Made by a program: the position numbers and the translations under genes
In this document: positions 1 through 12,126 of the stretch, piece by piece
Layout: every line of letters starts with the position of its first letter
Position numbering within the stretch: position 1 is the stretch's first letter
Assembly (NCBI GenBank): GCA_021014945.1
Contig: MU266421.1
Location: 34,373 to 98,372 of the forward strand
Length of the DNA stretch: 64,000 nt
Direction: 5' to 3'
DNA from: Leucogyrophana mollusca
Taxonomy: Eukaryota; Basidiomycota; Agaricomycetes; Boletales
The notes under the pieces: generated by a model
What the model saw: the letters and a program-made list of their open reading frames with translations, nothing else
Database searches by the model: none
Told to the model about the DNA's origin: nothing

Positions 1-771
1 GGACCGTGACTGGATATCCGAAGCACAGGTTGCAGAGGAAGGCGTATTAACTCACGGCGTATGTTTGCTCGGGGGTGGGCACGGTAGCTACCGATAGAGC
101 ACAAGGGAGACAAAACCAATATGGTGGCCAACACAAGAATACCCAAATCAAGTGAACGGATCAGAACGCGAAGGGACCCGGAAGATAGGACAGGACGAAC
201 CTCGCATAATAAGATAACCCATGCCCATCACTGTTATACAAGGGTGGTTGACAAATAGTGATTCCCGCCCAGGGAGAATGCAGCGCGGTTCGGAACCACA
301 AGATCAGGTCTGGGCGGTGAACGGAAAATGAGAGACGCACAACCACCTCCCAGGAGGGACATCCTGAACCACGGAAAGCTCATGGCAGTTTTAAAACCTT
401 GATACGAGCGGCGTGGAACCTTAGTTTGAGTTCAATGTTCAAACGGAAGCAAGTGGAAGAAAGCAAGCCGCGTTGATCCCTGTTGATCCTCTTAGTCAAA
501 GCGAGTCTACGGCTATTCAATCATCCAACAATGTTCCAAGGACTCGGGCCCCACTCTTCACAGTACTCACGCGGAGATGCTCAACGTATAACAATAATGG
601 GTATGAAAGACACAAGTGCTTATGCGAAACTGCGTACTAGTGATCCTAGACAGTCCAAGGTGGTTTGCTCAATGATGACAATATGGGTGGTTGAACAAAA
701 TGCAAAGTAAAACAAGTGCGGGAGTCATCAAAAAATGGAATACTAGGTGCAATCGTTGATGAGCGTACAGG
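1..771. other. Intergenic, no gene seen
   Basis: Only short open frames with no recognisable protein and no convincing splice structure occur here. The stretch lies downstream of the arrestin-like gene and runs off the window edge, so it may include an untranslated or distal part of a gene outside the window. Confidence 0.5.
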
Positions 772-2910
772 TCACCCCTCCGCGTGCAGATATGTCCGTA
801 TGGTAGGCGTAGGCCGGTCGCCGCTCTGCTTCCTCCGTTGTGCCATGAACCCCATCATATCTGCACTGCTCCTGCGACTCACTATCTCTATTCGCGCCAG
901 CTCTTCCTCCCAAGCGCGTATCTTCACGGCATCAACTTTCTCGAACAGCAAACTCCCTTCGGTGTGTTCGGCACTGACGGTCAATGGACCACCCTCTGAG
1001 CTTACGCTAGTGCTCGAGTCGCCATGTCGCGGAGCTTCAACCCACTTCTGGCCGAAGGAACCGCGAGGAGAAGGTGTTTTGCCAGGTGAATCCACATGCC
1101 AAGCGGTTTCTGGCCGCACAGGAACTGCGAGTCGGTTGCCTTTGTTGCGCATGGCCTCGTATCCTCGCATGTCGTATCCGCTGGCTTTATCGCGTGGCCC
1201 AGCGGATGTATGAGGTCTTCGTGATCCCGATTTGTGCGGCGAGTCAGGATAAGGTGATGACGCTGAAGAGAGTTTGTACGAATGCCCTAATGCAGCGTCA
1301 ACGTGACGATGCGACTTCGAGATGATCGGAGCAGTTACGGGAGTGGCGATTAGTGAGTTTACATTTGGACTGCGTGGCGGGGAAGGTATTTGCTCCGCAG
1401 GGCGGTCGCGCTTGGTTCGTCTTGGTGACTTGGACTTCGATCGATTAGAAGCATACAGGAGCTCGTTGTATCTTGAGAGGGCAAGTTGTCGGCGTGACTC
1501 ATTCGTTGCAACGACGACTATCTCTTTCTCCTCGAGTTCAATCGACTCTGCGCTGCTTGTTGGCGAGGATACAATCAACTACCAACACAGCGTAAGCATG
1601 GAAGCCTCTAAAGGATCACAAGTGTGCTACTAACCTTCACACGAACAAAAAATTTGACCGACGCAACGTCAGTTTGAAGCGTCTCACCAACCGTCCATCG
1701 ATTATTTGACCCCCAGTCAGGCCAAGAGAAGTTGAGCGTCTGTTTCCAGACGCCGGATGAATCCCGGCTGAAGCGCGCGGAAGACTCTACATGGGCAAAG
1801 ATGTGGGTAGCAGTCCTATCCGCGGCATTGTGATTGGAAGAGGCTGATTGTTGAAGAAGTGGACGAGAATCATTGTCGGTAGATAGTGAGGATGCGGATG
1901 CGTGGGGGATGTTAATATCATTATATGACGATGTCGCAGAATTGTTCTCGCCAGTTGGTATTATGTGGGAATTATGATCGCGGTAAGGTGATGAAGATGC
2001 TGATGCTGATGGTGCAGAGTGTGGCAAAAAATATGAGTTTGGTTGACTGCTTAGCGATGATGCAGATATTGGGACAGAAGGCGACGGAGGACTGGAAGAG
2101 GCAGTCGGATGCACGTCACTAAGCTGTATTTGTCTTTCAACGACAGCGGTAGCGCTGCGAATCACCACCGCAGGATCAAGAGGCTGTACATTGACATTGA
2201 TGGACACAATATCCAGTGGGCCTACCGGATTGGGCGGCACAGAAACGCGGTACCGCATGGGGGGTGTGCGGGGCTTGCTGGTCAGCGAGCACAGATATGT
2301 TGAGGGCGATGGCGAGAGCGGTGATGAAGGGGACGCGGGGGCTGGCGTGTCGTGACGGACCAAAGGAAGATCAAAGTGCTTCATCTGGCGGGCACCAACA
2401 CCGACAAGTGGTATGTGATTAAGAACTGCGAGATGGCTTAGAGATGAAAGGAGTATAAATTGGCTTATTACGCACTGGCTTCTATTCGCCAATATATGCG
2501 ATATCCTTGATAGTATAGCGCAGTACTGGGCCCCGTGACACTGACGGGTAGAGATATACGAAATGGATGCTCCGAGTCACCGATTTCTGCCCATTCCTGA
2601 TGGTCGGGTTTCTTCCACAATACCAAAAGGTGTTCCGCGAGAATATTCGTCTGAACAGTCCCCAACCGATTTTGTCGGGCCTCATAACAACGAACAGCGA
2701 TAGAAATGTCCTTTGCGAGGAGAGTTTTCCCGTCCTGATCAAGCTGCGTGCGTACCACTTGTAGCAATGAAGTATGAGCACAACACTGAGATCGAATGCT
2801 GAGAACTCACATCCTTCAAACTTGAGCGGTGTCAAACCGAGGTAGCCAAGGTGGGGAAAGAAGCGGACACCTTGATTGCCTTTTGGAGAGATGAGTGAAA
2901 GCTTTACCAT
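772..2910 (-). CDS. Arrestin-like (alpha-arrestin family) adaptor protein
   Basis: Four exons: 2811-2910, 2476-2757, 1635-2425 and 772-1578. They give about 659 residues and the frames join cleanly. The N-terminal 160 residues look like an arrestin N domain: MVKLSL start, a KFEGL segment after intron 1, a beta-rich stretch with VRCYEARQNRLGT, and the YRIYWRIEA strand. A VGARQMKHFDLPLV segment after intron 2 suits an N-to-C linker. The C-terminal part has arrestin-C-like strands (FFVRVKLIVSS, then the acidic IELEEKEIVVVATNE), separated by a long Ser/Pro-rich low-complexity region. Fungal alpha-arrestins connect Rsp5-type ubiquitin ligases to plasma-membrane transporters for endocytosis. I see no clear PPxY motif in the parts I translated, so the cargo role is inferred. 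It is divergent from the transporter gene at 3361, with 450 bp between the two starts. Confidence 0.75.
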
Positions 2911-3360
2911 GATGAGCCCGGCGGAGAGATCGTCGAGGTCAACTGTGGCAGCGATGCTGAGGTTGACGACGATTGCGGCGAGCAAAAGGTATGGAGGTGG
3001 ATGATGCGGGAACGAGGAGAAATACTTGCAGGGAAAAGAAGCATGGCAAAGATAAATAGCCTGCAACCACAAATGGAAGAAGACGAGAAGCCTTCGAATT
3101 GCCGTGACACGCAATCGTTACACCGTCACGAATCTCGGATCTCAGATCCATCCTGGTTTTTATTATGTCACGCTCGCTAATTGAAATTGAAAAAGAAATA
3201 CAAATATCGTTTTTCGGTGTGACCCGTAACCCCATCTTGGGCGCGCAAGCGTGACTTCGTTGTCACTCAGCGCTCGAACCGTGGGCGGACTTGAGAAGGA
3301 CTTGGCTCTCGTTCAAGTGCAGCTCTTTGCGTGGACCGCTCTTGCTCTCCACCCTCAATC

Positions 3361-5341
3361 ATGCCCTCGTCATTCTTTATCCCCATCCTCCTTGGGGGGA
3401 TGATCCTTACGGTCAGTTCGCCCAGGTCCATTGGTAACAGCCACGGCCTCATCATTCACAGGGTTCGAGTAACTCGTTATGGAGCAAGTGGCAGGTAAGG
3501 AGTGATTTCGCAAATCGTTGTAGGCATGCCTGAGTGTTGCTGCGTTGCAGGATATGCAATGTGTAGAGAACTGTAGCGACCCCAACCCTCAGAACCATGT
3601 CCTCTACGAACAGCCGGTGTGGCAGACGCTCCAAATGTTCCGTCCGTGCTTCTCTTTTTATGTGCAAGGCGTGTTCTAACTTTCCGCACCAGTCGGCGAA
3701 ATGCTTTGTCAGTTGCTTCCCCCTTCTGCATGCTACATGCTTCTCGAACGTATTCACATACTCATGTTCCACATTTCCTTCAGGCTTTCTTCCCGTCATT
3801 TACACGTGGTTGCGATCGAGGCGCCAAGCCGCACCTGTATTCCTTCCATCCGACGTGGATGAAGATAGCCACGGTACTGGTAAACTTGCGGAATCTTCTC
3901 AGGAGTTACGAGGGTGGAACGTTCTCCTTTTATGGTTCCCTGCTGTTTGCGATCTCACCGGCACCACGGTCCGTAAAATCTTACATGTCTATCTCGTCTC
4001 TGCTCGATATCATGTCTTTGTCTGTTCCAGTACTGACGTCACATTGCTTTGTCTGCATGGACATGCTTACAGCTCATGAACGTCGGATTGTTGTACACCC
4101 CAGTCTCCATCTATCAAATGACACGTGGTGCACTTGTCCTGTTCGTTGGAGTCCTCAGCGTCATTTTCTTACACCGTCGGCTTTGGTTATACCAGTTTGT
4201 GCCTCCCCTCTTTCTCCTAGGACTGGTTCAATTATCTATGCCAATAGATGGATCTCGCTCCTTACCGTGATGGCAGGAATATCACTTGTCGGCTATAGTG
4301 GGTCCCTCATAAAAGAAGTGGTAGAAGATTCTTTTCGCCTTGTCGTTGCGACTGTGACTGGCAGTGCACCGGAGCCCATCGAGCAACCAGAAGTCACTAG
4401 AGTTCTTGTTGGTAAGTCCAAGGATAACGCCGCACAATAGGGGCGCAATTTTAATTCAGCTAACCTGATATGTTAAGGCGTCTTCTTCATACTGTTTGCA
4501 CAAGTCTTGTGAGTCATCGTGTTCGTCTCCGGTTTTATATGGGTGGCTTTCTTATAACTTTGGCGTTGTGAATATTAGCACTGCAACCCAGTTTGTGGTC
4601 GAAGAGAAGATCATGGCCCGATACTCTGTTGCTCCTCTGGTGGCTGTCGGGTACGAAGGTTTGTTCGGTGCTCTCACCATATTGCTCTTCATGCCGATTA
4701 TGGCTCTGCCATCGATCGCATCGCGATCTCCATTCTTTGATCTCCCTCGAGGTTGGCACCAGATGGTCGACACCCCAAGTGTGCTCTGGTCTGGTGTTGC
4801 AATCGCGTGCAGCATCTCCCTGTTCAACTACTTCGGTTTAAGCGTCACTCGGCATGTAAGCGCCACCGCGCGGAGCTTGACCGATACGTGCCGGACTCTA
4901 TCTATCTGGATAGTTAGTCTTGGGTTGGGGTGGGAGAAACTTCTTTTCCCAATCTCGTTGCTGCAAGTCTTAGGATTCTCGTTGTTGGTGTAAGTGCCCA
5001 AGCTTCGCGTCAGCACATTACGTGAATCTCACTTTCCCTTCACATATGCGATGTAAAGTTATGGCACGGTATGTTTGCTTTTAGTCGACCCACTTGGGAT
5101 GTATCTGACTAGTTTCCACTAGTTCCTTTTCAACAACCTGGTTACCCCTCCGTCTTTCCTCCGCCCTCCGCCTGCCACGCAGTTGCAACTTGATGGGGAA
5201 CCTGAAGAAGCCGAAGGACTTCTGGCCTCCACGCACCTCGAAGATACTGCAGCACTACCTGCCGACCTCGGACAGAGCGGTTATGATGTCCTTCCCGAGA
5301 ATGTCCATGTGAAAGCGAAGGGCGTGACGACCGAAGACTAG
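3361..5341 (+). CDS. SLC35F6-type nucleotide-sugar/drug-metabolite transporter family membrane protein
   Basis: Eleven exons: 3361-3411, 3462-3494, 3551-3641, 3693-3707, 3784-3968, 4073-4194, 4248-4411, 4478-4508, 4579-4989, 5059-5068 and 5123-5341, giving 443 residues. The assembled protein carries the family landmarks in order: the SNSLWSKWQD start of helix 1, LWFPAVCDLTGTT, LMNVGLLYTPVSIYQMTRGA, FLHRRLWLYQW, a FTATQFVVEEK segment, and SATARSLTDTCRT before the last helices. About ten hydrophobic helices are visible, then a short soluble acidic tail. The family is EamA/DMT-like (SLC35F6, once called ANT2BP or C2orf18). Its substrate is unsettled and lysosomal or mitochondrial location has been reported in animals. 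Two exons are only 15 and 10 nt. The joined frame and the match along its length make the model firm; substrate specificity is not known. Confidence 0.88.
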
Positions 5342-7062
5342 ACCACCCGAGCATACTTCTTACAATCCTTCCTAATCAGCTACCATTTGTATATGCTCGT
5401 ACATGCCATCGTCGCGCTTTCGTTGTTCCCTTTCATGCACGTGTTCCTATGAAGTCTACTGGAACCGTTGGACTTTACATGTCCTTTGACAGCCTGAGAA
5501 TGGATACCGAGGGGACGACATTTCTTTACAAACACCTATCCTCGCACAACCGCTCTCTAGATGAAACACCGACGACGGAGCCGATGGCCGGCAAGCTTCT
5601 GAGACCATGCGGCCTTTCAAAACATGCTGTGAACGCGGCAACAAACTCGTCGACACGCTGCGACACGGCAGCAGACGACCACATGCTTATGCACAGGATG
5701 TTGAAGGATGTTGACTGATGTTGATGGATGCTTCAACCACGAGTGCCAGAATTCGGCTCTGGGAACCCTGGAGAGGCAAGTGCGCACCGATGTCGTTCCG
5801 AGGAGCGTTATCCACCTTGGACCCTCACTTGCCGCAACAACCCCGTTTTGCCTGAGGTTTGGGCGACTGTTGACGTTGAGCTACGAATAGTGTACGTACA
5901 TTTCTGGGTGTGGAAATCATGTTTACGAATTGCCATTGGAGTGCTTCCGCCAAAATCTCGACGCTTGGCCTAGAAATCCGTGGCCATGGTTGACGGAAAT
6001 GAGGATCTAACGCATGCAGGTATACACCCAATGGTCGGTGCGTCTATATGGAGCACTTCTCGAAGACATACGCGCGGTACGCGTCGCGAAAAGAACGCGG
6101 TGAAAGAACTAAAAAAACGAGAAGAGTTCACTTGCCCCAAATTGTTCAGTCTGAGGGTGGTGACGTGCGGTCGACGGTCTTCCGATGGCGATGTGCTAGT
6201 ACTAGTCGGCCCGAGGATGATAATGAAACAATCTCGAAAATTGATCACTTATTTTTTGATTACCAACCCCGCGAACATAGTAGATCTCTCGGAATGGGTG
6301 TCACGGATCTGAGTCACGCTATCCACTTGGCTACGTTTTGTTGACCGAGCAGAATACCGAGCTCTGACATCGTCGGAGGATCAGCGTATCAACCATCAGA
6401 AATTGAGGTCAGCAGATTTCCCCGAGAGCGGTGGTATAGAGGGCCGGCCGACATTGTCTCAGGCGGCGCGCCAGCACTTCCCCAGCCCGTCGGATACGCC
6501 GGCTTGTCGTTGCCAGCTGCCGTCGGGAGGAGGGGTTAATAATAGTCCATCTCGCTTTCAAATCTTGCTACAAGCATCCTATTTCCCTGCGTTGAATTGC
6601 CAGCACTCAGCCCAAGCTCGCTCGTTTGATCTCGCCGACAGAGGTCGAACTTCTTTGAGCCACCAGCGCCCATACCACCGTATACGTAGTAAGAGTAAGA
6701 GCGGCGTGCATATAAGAACCCCGCTCCCTCGCATGATTTTTGAGCCTGGCGAGCCCTTCCCCTCATATGGTGGCTCTTCTGTCGGAGGGAATAAGTGCAT
6801 GCATACTGCATCTTTTAGGAGACTTCGTTTGAGCGCGCAAAGGCTGTGACGGCCTCGTAATGCCCATCAGGCTCTCTTGAGTTTGCCCCACACAGATAAT
6901 AGTACAACCCCAAAGCAGAGTGCGTTAGGCATAACACCTTTAAACTATTTATATTCGGAGTCTTCCGCGACGAAAAGCTTTTCACCTAAAGTCTTCCATA
7001 ACATGTCATGTCGCTAGACCAAATTGTCACTTCATGCCGCCTCATGTTGTCTGCCAGCAACA
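5342..7062. other. 1.7-kb gap without a supportable gene
   Basis: Several short open frames exist on both strands (the largest about 148 codons at 6403-6849 on +), but none shows a recognisable domain, codon pattern or splice structure. The gap separates the convergent ends of the SLC35F6-like gene and SHQ1. A single ACGCGT (6079-6084) and a TGAGTCA near 6309 fall here and look like background. A fast-evolving or non-coding RNA gene cannot be excluded. Confidence 0.5.
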
Positions 7063-8716
7063 TCATTCCGAGGACTCATCGTCGCTGTCACTTTCTCTAT
7101 CGGGAGGAAGGAGAGTAGCGGCTTCGAGCTCTTGAAGGTCCCATCCAATCATGGTCTTCGTAATTGTCAGACCATTCAAGCGCCGAGACAACTCTCGGAG
7201 AGTTTCGTCGCTGTGAAACTGGGTGTCAATCACCGAAGAGAGCATGCATAGCAGACTACACTGACCTTGCCGATGTCTGCATCCACACGCAGTAATCATC
7301 GACCCAGAGTTTACTATAAATGTAATAGACTTCATGGTGATCCAAGAGGTGCTTTAAGGCCAGAAGACATCGCACAAGTGACCGCTTGCCTCTAGCTAAG
7401 AGAGCCACAACGTCCCGACGACAGCGTTCGGCGAGAGCAAATGAACGATATAACGGGAAGGCGAGGGAGCGCCTGTAGGACTGTACTAGCGTTAACTTAA
7501 GTTCGTTGTCGCCGAACGGAGCGGATACTGTAGAATCGGTATCGGCCGAGAAATAAGGAGGTGGATCAAGAGCGGAAAATGCGGGTATGAGAGAACATAT
7601 AGTCCAGGGGCTCTCCGTAGTGGGGTCATTGAAGGTTGTGCGCCTGTCATAGACGTATGCGAAGAGCACGGTTAAAAGGGTTAAATAGAGATTACGGTGC
7701 TGTGCAGGGGTTGATATGTCTGATAATGCATGAGCTCAAACTTCGGGACGAAAAACCCTGAGACAAACATTCTTTACGAGGCAGATTTAGCATCACCATG
7801 TTTTCCTCTTCGGTAAAGGGGCAATCAGCGGGGGCTGCGGGTTCTTGCCAGGCAATAAGCTCTCGGATGTACTCGTCATCTGCGAAATCAGCCCTACACC
7901 TGGAAATCAGCGGCGATCGGGGCTGACGCAAATAGATCATACATGTAATGTTCTTCATTCCATTTCTTATTTTCATGCTCCAATCGCCTGGCTCGGCGGT
8001 CTTCCATGGAACAAGATTCGGCGTCAGCGCCAAGCTCGTTCACTTCGTTCTCCGTATGGGCGATATGGGTAAAGTACCCAGTGTACATGTCCAAAAATCC
8101 GTAGTATCGTTTGGTGGACAATTTTATGGCAGGTGAAGCATCAGGCACACTTTGTGGTAGCTGCCAGTCGTTCTCAGCCGCTGAGCGATGCCAGAGTATG
8201 CAGCTGCTCGCATTTGGCTCATAGACAACGCGTACCTTCAAGAATTTCTCGCTGTTCGATAGAAAGGCCATCCGTCAGCTGCACGAGCTCGTCCGATTCA
8301 TTTTCGGGTGTGTCCTCCGCACCAATAACCTCAATAGTGGGTCCACCGGACGGAACGTGTGGCCGGGGCGCCAGCAACTTCGCCAAAAGATCTAAATCCG
8401 TAAATTCTTGGCCCTTGACCTCCTTCGTTAAAGTTACTGTCAGATATCCAGAGCTCGGGTCGTACTGAGCAGATGAGTTCTCGTCTTCGAGGACTGAATG
8501 GGAGAAGTTCAAGCGAAGAAAATACGGGTTGATATGCACGGTCAGCAGCGTGTCGTCGACATTAATCTCCACGTCAGCCGCCTACTTCCGTCAATTCAAT
8601 CTGGTCAGGGAATGGACGAGAACGTTACGGATCACACGTACTCGAATAGATGGGCAGTACATGGACACGATCACCGAATCCGTATTTTGCGTACAAGAAA
8701 AGCGCGGCGTGATCAT
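7063..8716 (-). CDS. SHQ1: SHQ1, H/ACA snoRNP assembly chaperone
   Basis: Six exons: 8642-8716, 8236-8581, 7928-8180, 7769-7893, 7266-7719 and 7063-7210, giving 466 residues. The N-terminus MITPRFSCTQN and the following strands form the CS (p23-like) domain, ending in TDLDLLAKLLAPRP. The Shq1-specific helical domain follows, with AAENDWQLPQ, YYGFLDMYTGYF, the LPRKEYISTPAQHRN block and LFAYVYDRRTT, then KLWVDDYCVWMQ and IGWDLQELE before an acidic C-terminal tail. In yeast and man Shq1 holds free Cbf5/dyskerin by mimicking RNA until H/ACA particle assembly, and so acts in the nucleoplasm in rRNA pseudouridylation and telomerase RNP formation. It is divergent from TRP2, with 447 bp between the start codons. 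Confidence 0.95.
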
Positions 8717-9038
8717 GATTGCACCGAAATTCCAAAATGCGAAGCAAAGAGCGGCGCAGCAGTAACACCTCCGGAACAGATGCGGAGGCGAAGAGGAAAC
8801 GTGGCGGTAGAAGAGAACTTGCTCTGATCTGTATTATTCTGATCCGAGTCGAATCTGCAACGAGGCACAGGTTTGCGACTGTCGTTTCGCGTCGGTTTCT
8901 TGCGTTTCTGTGCAATCAGATCACGGATGTTGCAGAGCAGCTATGTGTAGCTGTAGCTGGTCAACAGCGCCCAAGTGATATTGCCGGCAATGGAGTGATT
9001 GAAACGAGATTCATCACAGGCGAATTTTCCGGCGCACC

Positions 9039-9045
9039 GAGTCAT
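9039..9045 (-). promoter_or_regulatory. Candidate Gcn4/CpcA-type site upstream of TRP2
   Basis: The reverse complement reads ATGACTC, the core of the Gcn4 binding consensus, about 120 bp before the TRP2 start codon. It is a short motif that occurs by chance elsewhere in the window, so this is a candidate only. Confidence 0.3.
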
Positions 9046-9163
9046 AACCTTGTACTTAGGCTCGAAGAGCCATAATCTAGTCTCAACACATACCCTCCAA
9101 CCAGATCAAATAACGACCCTGGACATCCCTTAGAAAGCTCCCGCCATCTGAACTTCATTTGCG

Positions 9164-10941
9164 ATGGACCCGGCAGTGAGTGGCAAACAGTGGCTTCGGG
9201 CGAGAAGTTCATTATGGTTTCCAGAAACTACCAGCGTACCCATCCTTTGCGACGGTAGAACAGCTGATTATCCGCGAAAAGCAAGGAAACTGCATACCGA
9301 TCTTTATACAACTTCCCGCAGACCTTATAACACCATGCATGGCATACCTTCGAATAGCGAAAGACTCAAAATACAGTTTCCTGTTGGAATCTGTGATCGC
9401 AGGAGAGAACATCGCTCGGTACAGTTTCGTTGGTGCAGGTGGGTGAAATCTCCAAATAATCGGTGTAACCTCGCGCTGATTTCTCTGTAGATCCATTGAA
9501 AGTTTTGAAAACCGGTCCAAATGAAGAGATCACGGGAGATCCACTGGCTGCCCTTCAGCGAGAACTGGCAGTTCATCAATACATTAAGATCCCCGAGGTG
9601 CCAACATTTACCGGTGGTGCGATTGGATACGTCTCGTACGACTGTGTCCAGTATTTCGAACCGAAGACTGCTCGAGAACTGAAGGATCCCCTGTCCATCC
9701 CGGAGTCCGTGTTTATGCTCGCGGACACGTTGCTCGTCTATGATCACCTCTTTCAGACAATCAAGGTCGTATCCCACGTCTTTTATCCCAAGGATGCTGG
9801 AACAGCAAATCTGTCTTTCGTCTACCAAACGGCGGTGTCGAAGGTCCGGCGACTGGCGAAAGCACTGCTAAACCCTGTGACCCAAGAGGTGCCACAACCC
9901 CCCATACAGCTTGGCAATGAGGCTGTCTCGAACGTTGGTAAAGAGGGCTATGAGCATTTCGTGACGAAACTGAAGGAGCACATCGTCGCCGGCGACATCA
10001 TTCAAGCCGTTCCTTCTCAGCGATTGTCACGCCCAACATCCCTTCATCCCTTTAACGTCTACCGGCACTTGCGCCAGGTTAATCCGAGTCCATACATGTT
10101 CTACCTCGATTGTGGTGAACTCCAGATCGTCGGGGCTAGCCCCGAAACACTATGCAAAGTGGAAGCCAACAAAGTTTACAATCATGCCATAGCTGGAACT
10201 GTTAGAAGAGGCAAGAGTCCAGAAGGTTTGGACGTTTTGCCTTCCAGAAAGCCATTATACTCATTTAAGTGACAGAGGACGACGAGCTTGGCAAGCAGCT
10301 CCTCGCTTCCGAGAAAGACAGAGCAGAACACATCATGCTTGTCGATCTCGCTCGCAATGACGTTAATCGAGTCTGCAGACCGGAGACTGTCAAAGTTGAT
10401 CACCTCATGCAGGTTCAAAAGTTCAGTCATGTCATTCACCTCACTTCGCAAGTATCGGGATTACTGCGAGAGGGCCTCACGAGGTTTGTCGCTTTCACAA
10501 AAGTGTAAGCGCCATAATAATGAGCCGTCATCAGGTTCGACGCTTTCCGATCCATCTTTCCTGCTGGAACAGTGTCTGGTGCGCCTAAAATTAAAGCAAT
10601 AGAGATTGTCGGTGGCCTAGAGCAAGAACGCCGTGGTGTATATGGCGGCGCTGTTGGTCGGTTTGATTTTGCGGATGATGCAATGGACACCTGCATCGCG
10701 ATCCGAACCATGACTTTCAAGGATGGCGTAGCCTACTTGCAAGCAGGAGGAGGGATCGTTTTCGATAGTGTTGAAGAAGAAGAGTACGTGGAGACAATCA
10801 ACAAACTGGGAGGCAATGTACGAGCACTGACCGAGGCTGAACGTGAGTACCGTCTCTTTCATCTTTCCTGTACTAACTCGGGGGTACCACGTAGGTTATT
10901 GGTATGACGTGCAACAGGCAGGAACCAAGGTTGCAATGTAG
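9164..10941 (+). CDS. TRP2: Anthranilate synthase component I
   Basis: Six exons: 9164-9175 (12 nt, MDPA only), 9225-9438, 9491-10225, 10276-10483, 10535-10842 and 10895-10941, giving 507 residues, normal for TrpE/Trp2. The N-terminal half has the LLES segment that in TrpE forms part of the tryptophan feedback site. The catalytic chorismate-binding domain follows with [26 protein letters not shown]-like [35 protein letters not shown] and [11 protein letters not shown]. The enzyme converts chorismate plus ammonia, or glutamine with its partner amidotransferase, into anthranilate, the first committed step of tryptophan synthesis. No TrpG domain is fused here, so a separate partner (Trp3 type) must supply glutaminase activity. 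Confidence 0.96.
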
Positions 10942-10970
10942 ATATGTAGTGTGACAAACCATAATTATAA

Positions 10971-11962
10971 TCAATCAAGTCCTGCTAGAAGTGCCCCTGC
11001 ATTCCTCTCTCTACCTCGTCTATATCTCGAGTCGAGTAGCTGTCTCCGCCCTTCGTTCTGATCATATATCGCCTTCCCCTCCCTCCCCGCTACACTTAAC
11101 ACTCCGGCAATTAACTCCGCTGTGCGTGGGCTTTCGTCGTTTGCGGGTATGGGATACATAACGATACGGGGATCCACATTCGAGTCGACGATGCCGATCG
11201 TAGGGACATGTTGAATCGCGCATTCTCGAATTGCGTGCATATTCGCTAACGGGTTGAGGAAAACGACGAGGTCCGGGGTAACACGCTGCTCTTGGGACAC
11301 CTCTGGCCCGAACATCTGGAGCTTGTTGGTCAAAGTGCCAGGAAGCCATCTTTCACCAACGTGAAAGGCTTGTCCACCTATTCTCTCTGCTGCTTTTCGA
11401 ACTGTAGGCCGTAGCTCTGGCCGCGTACCCACGAAAACGACGGTGCCGTCATTTGAGGTGATTGCGCGCGTTAGGTTCGCGGCTCTGCGTAGCAGCGGCA
11501 GAGTCTGGTCCAGATCGATGATTGTGATACCTGCGCGCACACCGTAGGCGTAAGGCATGAAATTGGGGTTCAGCAATGATTTTGAGTGACCAAAGTGAGC
11601 ACCAGCTGCAATTAGGGCTGATAGGGTGAGCTGTGAAGGTGCCAGTGGTCGATGCAAGCTATGATGGGGCTGGAAAGTGTTGTCTCGCGTCTGGGTGGAC
11701 CCAAATTCGCCATAAAAGTCCACTGCCAACGGTTCCCGTGTAAGAACACACATCGCCAAGTGCCCAAAGCGCACCCACCTATACTCTTGAAATATGCACG
11801 GTCTTCTTGAAGCTTCCGCCAGTCCTCCCCTGATTCCAGCGGACTAGAATTATCGTGCGGGGCGGTGTAGGCAGTGCGCGCGAATATTCGCGAAACCTGA
11901 GACGGATTTTTCCTAAGGCATTTTGACGCGGCAAGCCAAGGCTGCAGACTCGAACGTGCCAT
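10971..11962 (-). CDS. MRP4: Mitochondrial small-subunit ribosomal protein uS2m
   Basis: Two exons, 11779-11962 and 10971-11722, give 311 residues. The basic, arginine-containing N-terminus (MARSSLQPWLAASK) looks like a mitochondrial targeting peptide. The S2 fold follows from about residue 95: LIAAGAHFGHSKSLLNP, then ITIIDLDQTLPLLRRA, VVFVGTRPELRPTV, GERWLPGTLTN, DLVVFLNPLANMHAIREC, PTIGIVDSNVDP and PIPANDESPRTAEL, all typical uS2 blocks. It acts in the mitochondrial 30S-type subunit. It ends 30 bp after the TRP2 stop on the opposite strand (tail to tail) and is divergent from the Hsp70 gene, the two start codons being 164 bp apart. Confidence 0.95.
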
Positions 11963-12126
11963 GGCCGTGAAGTGGAAGGACTGCAAAGTGAGTGCTGAGG
12001 TGGCGGTGCAAAATTCGCAGCGTGGCTGCTTATTCAGCCACCCCATCGATTTTTTTCATTGCTCTTCACCTGTCCTTCACCACCACCGGTCTACCCTCTT
12101 CCCGCTTTTCTTTTTCTTTCAAAAAA
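11963..12126. promoter_or_regulatory. Short bidirectional promoter (MRP4 / SSB-type HSP70)
   Basis: Only 164 bp lie between two divergent start codons. The side next to the Hsp70 start is rich in C and T. I see no TTCnnGAAnnTTC heat-shock element here, unlike the HSP90 promoter, which fits a constitutive, translation-linked Hsp70. Confidence 0.6.

Noticed and set aside
772..1213. Plus-strand frame of 165 codons opposite the arrestin gene
   Set aside because: It is the antisense shadow of the last arrestin exon and shows no domain of its own.
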